Below, one piece after another: positions 30,722 through 34,573 of a DNA stretch of 34,573 nucleotides. Positions within the stretch are counted from its first letter, which is position 1; every line of letters begins with the position of its first letter. Source of the DNA: Solobacterium sp. (GTDB lineage: Bacteria; Bacillota_I; Bacilli_A; Erysipelotrichales; Erysipelotrichaceae); assembly GCA_024696355.1 (NCBI GenBank), contig JAILGV010000090.1, forward strand, positions 1 through 34,573, written 5' to 3'. Under the pieces are notes generated by a model. That model ran no database searches. It was not told the origin of the DNA and worked only from the letters and a program-made list of their open reading frames with translations. The position numbers and the translations under genes are program-made.

Positions 30722-32929
30722 ATGAAACAGACCATTGCACTGAATGACAGCTGGAAATTTTGCAAAACCGGTGAATCCGAAGTCACCGTCGTAAATCTTC
30801 CCCATACCTGGAATAACATTGACGGTCAGGACGGCGGAAATGATTACTGGCGCGGAACGGCAGTGTACACCAGATCATTTGCAGCTCCTGTACTGAAGGA
30901 AGGCGAACGCCTTCTGCTGGAATGCAAAGGCGCAGCGATGAGTGCCGAAGTTCTCCTGAACGGACAGAAAGCCGGTTCACATGCGGGCGGCTATTCAACG
31001 TTCCGCATTGATCTCACACCTTATCTTGCATCAGACAATGAACTGGAAATCCGGGTTGACAACAGTGCAAATGATCGTGTTTATCCCCAGATGGCAGATT
31101 TCACGTTCTACGGCGGTCTCTACCGTGACGTCAATCTGATCATTTTGCCGAAGTATGCGTTTGAGATGATCAAGGACGGCACAAACGGAATCAAAGTTAC
31201 ACCGGTCGTGGATTCTGCCGCAAAAACCGCAGAAATCACAGCGGAAACATGGCAGAACGGCGGTGATCAGGTCTGCTTTGAAATCACCGGCAACAATCAG
31301 ACAGTAACCTTTGCCGCAGAAGTAAAGGACGGCTTTGCATGCGCAAAAACAGTACTCAGTGATGTACGTCTCTGGGACGGCATCGATGATCCGTATATGT
31401 ATACGGTCAGGGCTTCACTGCTGTGCGGCGGTGAAGTGCAGGATACCGTAACCGTTGACTTCGGATGCCGCGAGTTCCGGATTGATCCGCAGGAAGGATT
31501 CTTCCTGAACGGAAGAAGCTATCCTCTGCGCGGTGTCTCCCGCCATCAGGACCGGATCGGTCTCGGCAGTGCCCTGACGGTCACAGAGCAGGAAGAAGAC
31601 ATGGAGGTTATCCGCGAGATCGGTGCGAATACTGTCCGTCTTGCCCATTATCAGCACGCGCAGGAATTCTATGATCTCTGTGACAGAAACGGCATCATTG
31701 TCTGGGCGGAAATTCCTTATATTTCCAGACATATGACAAACGGAAAAGCCAATGCGGCATCACAGATGAGAGAACTCATCACACAGTGCTATCATCATCC
31801 GTCCGTTGTCTGCTGGGGTCTTTCCAATGAGATCACAGCCGGCGGTCCGGTAACCGAAGAGCTTCTGCAGGACCATCGTGAACTCAATGATCTCTGCCAC
31901 CGCATGGACAGCACAAGACCGACAGTCATGGCGCATGCCTTCATGCTGGAAAAGGATTCCCCGCTGATCCCCGTTGCAGACCTTGCCAGCTACAACCTCT
32001 ATTTCGGCTGGTATCTGGGCGAACTGGAACAGAACGATCAGTTCTTTGACGAATATCATGCAATGTATCCCGACAGGGTGATCGGATTCAGCGAATACGG
32101 AGCAGATGCCAATGCAAAGTATCATTCCGCTTCACCGGAACAGGGTGACTATACCGAAGAATACCAGTGCGTCTATCACGAGCATATTCTCAGATGCATC
32201 GAAGAGCGCCCGTATCTCTGGGCAACACATGTCTGGAATCTGTTCGACTTTGCGGCAGACGGACGTGATGAAGGCGGAAAGAACGGCCAGAACCAGAAAG
32301 GTCTTGTTGAATTCGATCATAAAACAAAAAAAGACGCATTCTATCTTTATAAAGCCGCCTGGAACAGAACACCGTTCGTTCATCTCTGCGGAAAGCGTTA
32401 CACTGACCGCGTCGGTGATACTGCCGTTATAAAGGTATATTCAAACTGCAGCACGGTAACCCTGTACAAAGACGGCGAAGAACTTGAGACAAAGAACGGA
32501 AACCGTATATTCACATTTGAAGTTCCCGTATCGGGCGGGCATCAGATTAAAGCTGTATCAGGTGACTGCGCTGATGAAATGATGATCCGCAAAGTCAGCA
32601 CAGTGAATCCGGAATATGTATTCGGTGATGCCGGTTCAGTCGTCAACTGGTTCGACAAGGATACGATTGATCCCGCATATTTCTCCATCAAAGACAAATT
32701 CGGAGAACTGATGGCAAATCCCGGCACAGCGCCGATTGTCGGCAGCATCATGGCCAAAGCCACCGCAAGCCGCGGAGATGTTGCCATAGGCGCATCTGAA
32801 AACAAAGCTCTGAAGCAGATGATGGCCGCCATGTCATTTGAGAGTCTGCTGAAAAAAGCCGGCGCAAATGTTGTTCCGCCGGAAGCCGTCAAGGCAATCA
32901 ATGATGCCTTGCAGAAAGTCAAAAAGTAA
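30722..32929 (+). CDS. glycoside hydrolase family 2 enzyme
   Basis: A 735-residue cytosolic glycosidase without a signal peptide. The N-terminal jelly-roll (NLPHTWNN; YWRGTAVYTRSF; GGYSTFRIDLTPYL; FYGGLYRDV) and an immunoglobulin-like domain precede the barrel, which has GVSRHQD, E370 (CWGLSNEITAGG, acid/base) and E458 (IGFSEYGADA, nucleophile). The C-terminal part includes an extra immunoglobulin-like domain and about 90 residues ending in a helical, alanine-rich tail. Activity may be beta-galactosidase, beta-glucuronidase or related; the sequence does not decide. AAAGAGGT precedes the ATG. It is divergent from the AraC-type regulator, which probably controls it. Confidence 0.88.
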   Translation: MKQTIALNDSWKFCKTGESEVTVVNLPHTWNNIDGQDGGNDYWRGTAVYTRSFAAPVLKEGERLLLECKGAAMSAEVLLNGQKAGSHAGGYSTFRIDLTPYLASDNELEIRVDNSANDRVYPQMADFTFYGGLYRDVNLIILPKYAFEMIKDGTNGIKVTPVVDSAAKTAEITAETWQNGGDQVCFEITGNNQTVTFAAEVKDGFACAKTVLSDVRLWDGIDDPYMYTVRASLLCGGEVQDTVTVDFGCREFRIDPQEGFFLNGRSYPLRGVSRHQDRIGLGSALTVTEQEEDMEVIREIGANTVRLAHYQHAQEFYDLCDRNGIIVWAEIPYISRHMTNGKANAASQMRELITQCYHHPSVVCWGLSNEITAGGPVTEELLQDHRELNDLCHRMDSTRPTVMAHAFMLEKDSPLIPVADLASYNLYFGWYLGELEQNDQFFDEYHAMYPDRVIGFSEYGADANAKYHSASPEQGDYTEEYQCVYHEHILRCIEERPYLWATHVWNLFDFAADGRDEGGKNGQNQKGLVEFDHKTKKDAFYLYKAAWNRTPFVHLCGKRYTDRVGDTAVIKVYSNCSTVTLYKDGEELETKNGNRIFTFEVPVSGGHQIKAVSGDCADEMMIRKVSTVNPEYVFGDAGSVVNWFDKDTIDPAYFSIKDKFGELMANPGTAPIVGSIMAKATASRGDVAIGASENKALKQMMAAMSFESLLKKAGANVVPPEAVKAINDALQKVKK

Positions 32930-32937
32930 ATGATTCC

Positions 32938-32974
32938 GTCTTCCGGCATGGCATTTGAAGTCATGCCGGAAGTA
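32938..32974 (+). terminator. hairpin after the glycoside hydrolase gene
   Basis: A perfect stem of ten bases or more (TTCCGGCATG, 32941-32950, with 32962-32971) is followed by GTATTTTCAAT, a modest T-rich tail. Probable terminator, possibly leaky into the MATE gene. Confidence 0.6.
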
Positions 32975-33057
32975 TTTTCAATAAATGCAGGAAACCGTGA
33001 TACAGCCGGCAGAAAATGATGCGGCTGCGGTCCTGCCGGACGGAGGCTAAGAACTAT

Positions 33058-34398
33058 ATGAAACACGAAGTATTTGAAAGCCGCTCAGTCTGGAAAGCTA
33101 TTTTCACTATGACGATTCCGGCACTGATTACCATACTTGTCATGATTTTCTACAACATGGCAGACATGCTGTTTATCGGACAGCTCGGAAACACATCACT
33201 GATTGCCGGTGTTTCACTTATTTCACCCGTCTTTTCGATTCTTATGGCACTGGCAACGATGATCGGAGCGGGCGGCTCAATCATTATTGCCTCCTCCTTC
33301 GGAGAAAAAAATACCGACCGGGCAAAAGGATGTGCCTCTGTCTGTTTCTGGACAAACGTTCTTCTGGGAACGCTGATGATCATTCTTCTGAACCTGTTCA
33401 GCAGTCCCCTGCTGGAGTTTCTCGGTGCACGTGCGGACACCTGGGAGCCGGCTCTGCAGTATATGCGTGCGCTGAGCATCGGTGCTCCGTTTATGATGGT
33501 ATGCACGGCAAGCGGAACAATGGTGCGCGCCGAAGGTGCCGTAAAAGAAGGTCTGATCGGCAATATGACGGGAACAGTCATCAATCTGATTCTTGACCCG
33601 TTGTTTATTCTTGTTTTCCGCTGGGGTGTATCCGGTGCCGCAGCGGCAACCGTAATCGGCAATATTGCCGGAACAGTCTATTACCTGCATTACATCCTGG
33701 CCCGCTCATCAGTTATGTCGGTATCAGTTTCAAAAGCAGGACAGTATGCCGGCATTCTCAGAGAAGTGATTCCGCTCGGTGTTCCCAATGCAGTAAGTAC
33801 AGTACTTTCCGGTCTTGCCTCAACATTTTCGCATCAGATTCTTGCAGGATACGGTACGGATTATCTTGCGGCGGCTGCCGCAGCCGGCAGGATCAACATG
33901 CTGGTAACGATGCTGCAGATGGGCATAGCGATGGGAGTTCAGCCGCTCCTTTCCTACAGCTTCGGTGCAAGGGACTTTGAACGCATGAACGAGGTGCTGA
34001 AAAAGACTATGCTTCTGACGACTTCCGTGGGTGTTGTCATGACAGCAATCTGCATGACTCTGCGTCTGCCGCTGATCAGGCTGTTTCTCAAGACTCCGGA
34101 AGCCGCGGATATCGGTGCGCGGTATGTTGTATGGCTTATGCTAGGTGCGGTAACGCTCGGCCTGTATTATGTGAGTTCCAATTTTCTTCAGGCGACAAAA
34201 CACGCCGGTGCCGCAATCATAGTGTCCGCTCTGCGGCAGGGTGCTCTTCTGATTCCTATGCTTTATATCATGCACGGACTTTTCGGGTTCTGGGGCATTG
34301 CTTATGCACATGCGGCTGCGGATATCACCGCCGCATTGACCGCACTTTCCGTATTCCTTTATTTTTACAGAAAAACAGCAGCGGAAACCCGGCATTGA
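33058..34398 (+). CDS. MATE-family exporter (second copy)
   Basis: A 446-residue membrane protein with about twelve hydrophobic segments. The N-terminal SVWKAIFTMTIPALITILVMIFYNMADMLFIGQLG and the repeat-2 ILREVIPLGVPNAVSTVLSGLASTF are MATE-like; IGAGGSIIIASSFGEKN and VQPLLSYSFGARD are the conserved loop blocks. It is only distantly related to the exporter at 2306-3661. The start ATG has CGGAGG eleven bases upstream, a rather long spacing; the frame also opens at 33016 but with a poor site. It follows the glycoside hydrolase gene by about 130 bases. Substrate unknown. Confidence 0.87.
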   Translation: MKHEVFESRSVWKAIFTMTIPALITILVMIFYNMADMLFIGQLGNTSLIAGVSLISPVFSILMALATMIGAGGSIIIASSFGEKNTDRAKGCASVCFWTNVLLGTLMIILLNLFSSPLLEFLGARADTWEPALQYMRALSIGAPFMMVCTASGTMVRAEGAVKEGLIGNMTGTVINLILDPLFILVFRWGVSGAAAATVIGNIAGTVYYLHYILARSSVMSVSVSKAGQYAGILREVIPLGVPNAVSTVLSGLASTFSHQILAGYGTDYLAAAAAAGRINMLVTMLQMGIAMGVQPLLSYSFGARDFERMNEVLKKTMLLTTSVGVVMTAICMTLRLPLIRLFLKTPEAADIGARYVVWLMLGAVTLGLYYVSSNFLQATKHAGAAIIVSALRQGALLIPMLYIMHGLFGFWGIAYAHAAADITAALTALSVFLYFYRKTAAETRH

Positions 34399-34407
34399 CT
34401 GACACAG

Positions 34408-34456
34408 AAAAAACGGCCTTCCCTCCTTTGTACAGGCAGCGGAATGCCGTTTTTAT
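34408..34456 (+). terminator. terminator between convergent MATE and AraC-type genes
   Basis: The arm AAAAACGGC-C-TTCC (from 34409) pairs with GGAA-T-GCCGTTTTT (34441-34454). A-run and T-run on opposite sides allow termination in both directions. Confidence 0.75.
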
Positions 34457-34459
34457 AAT

Positions 34460-34573
34460 TCAGAGCTTCTGGTGCTCTTCACGGTATTTCTGAGGCAGGC
34501 ACCCGAACTGTTCGCGGAACCGGGAAGAGAAATAGCTGGGAGAACAGAACTGAAGTTTTTCTGAAATAGAAGT
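34460..34573 (-). CDS. AraC-family regulator, C-terminal end only
   Basis: The final 37 residues of a gene that continues beyond the right edge. They contain the second helix-turn-helix tail of AraC-type regulators: ISEKLQFCSPSYFSSRFREQFGCLPQKYR, then the stop at 34460-34462. The target is unknown; it converges on the MATE exporter. Confidence 0.75.
   Translation of the reverse strand, partial: TSISEKLQFCSPSYFSSRFREQFGCLPQKYREEHQKL

Overview
The window reads as a chromosomal stretch from an anaerobic, mid-GC Bacillota (Firmicutes) bacterium, probably host-associated. This rests on strong AGGAGG-type ribosome sites, a LytTR two-component pair, clostridial-style ParB-GNAT and Hsp70-like proteins, many CoA and flavin enzymes, and the lack of any oxygenase or respiratory gene. 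I cannot assign a genus. I see no rRNA, tRNA, CRISPR array, insertion sequence or phage gene.

Left part (1-9784). A CapA-type phosphatase fragment (-) and a small cupin (-) lie next to a divergent metal-dependent amidohydrolase (+), followed by a MATE exporter (-). Next is a two-gene operon (-) coding for a two-helix membrane protein and an Hsp70/actin-like ATPase that carries its own membrane hairpin. A ParB-like/GNAT fusion (+) and a translationally coupled GHKL histidine kinase/LytTR regulator pair (-) follow.

Middle (9785-13558). A short-chain dehydrogenase gene is broken by one in-frame TAA and is followed by a MatC-type dicarboxylate carrier (+). A GNAT acetyltransferase (-), then a nitroreductase and a PucR-family regulator (-), complete this part.

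Core (15281-29180), all on the minus strand and about 14 kb long: a CoA-dependent catabolic cluster. In transcription order it has a class III CoA-transferase; an SLC13-type carrier; a run of eight tightly packed genes (HMG-CoA-synthase-like/DUF35 fusion, thiolase, second CoA-transferase, serine-less alpha/beta hydrolase, small SCP2-like protein, intact alpha/beta hydrolase, muconate-cycloisomerase-like enzyme, second SLC13-type carrier); a terminator; then a PH-like protein, a hotdog thioesterase and an Old-Yellow-Enzyme/2,4-dienoyl-CoA-reductase-type flavoenzyme. The likely logic is import of an organic acid, isomerisation or hydrolysis of a lactone-like intermediate, CoA transfer, reduction and thiolysis. 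It resembles the lower beta-ketoadipate pathway without its oxygenases. The first three transcription units carry the same 80-base promoter architecture (a distal GACTCAC box, an inverted TTTCCT half-site, a poor -35 and a good -10) at identical spacing, which indicates one shared activator.

Right part (29381-34573). An AraC-family regulator (-) is divergent from a family 2 glycoside hydrolase (+) across an AT-rich region of nested inverted repeats. A second MATE exporter (+) and the 3' end of another AraC-type regulator (-) follow.

The most interesting items are the shared operator and promoter architecture, the thiolase paired with a catalytically degenerate synthase-DUF35 fusion, the intact/dead hydrolase pair, the membrane Hsp70-like pair and the nonsense-interrupted dehydrogenase.
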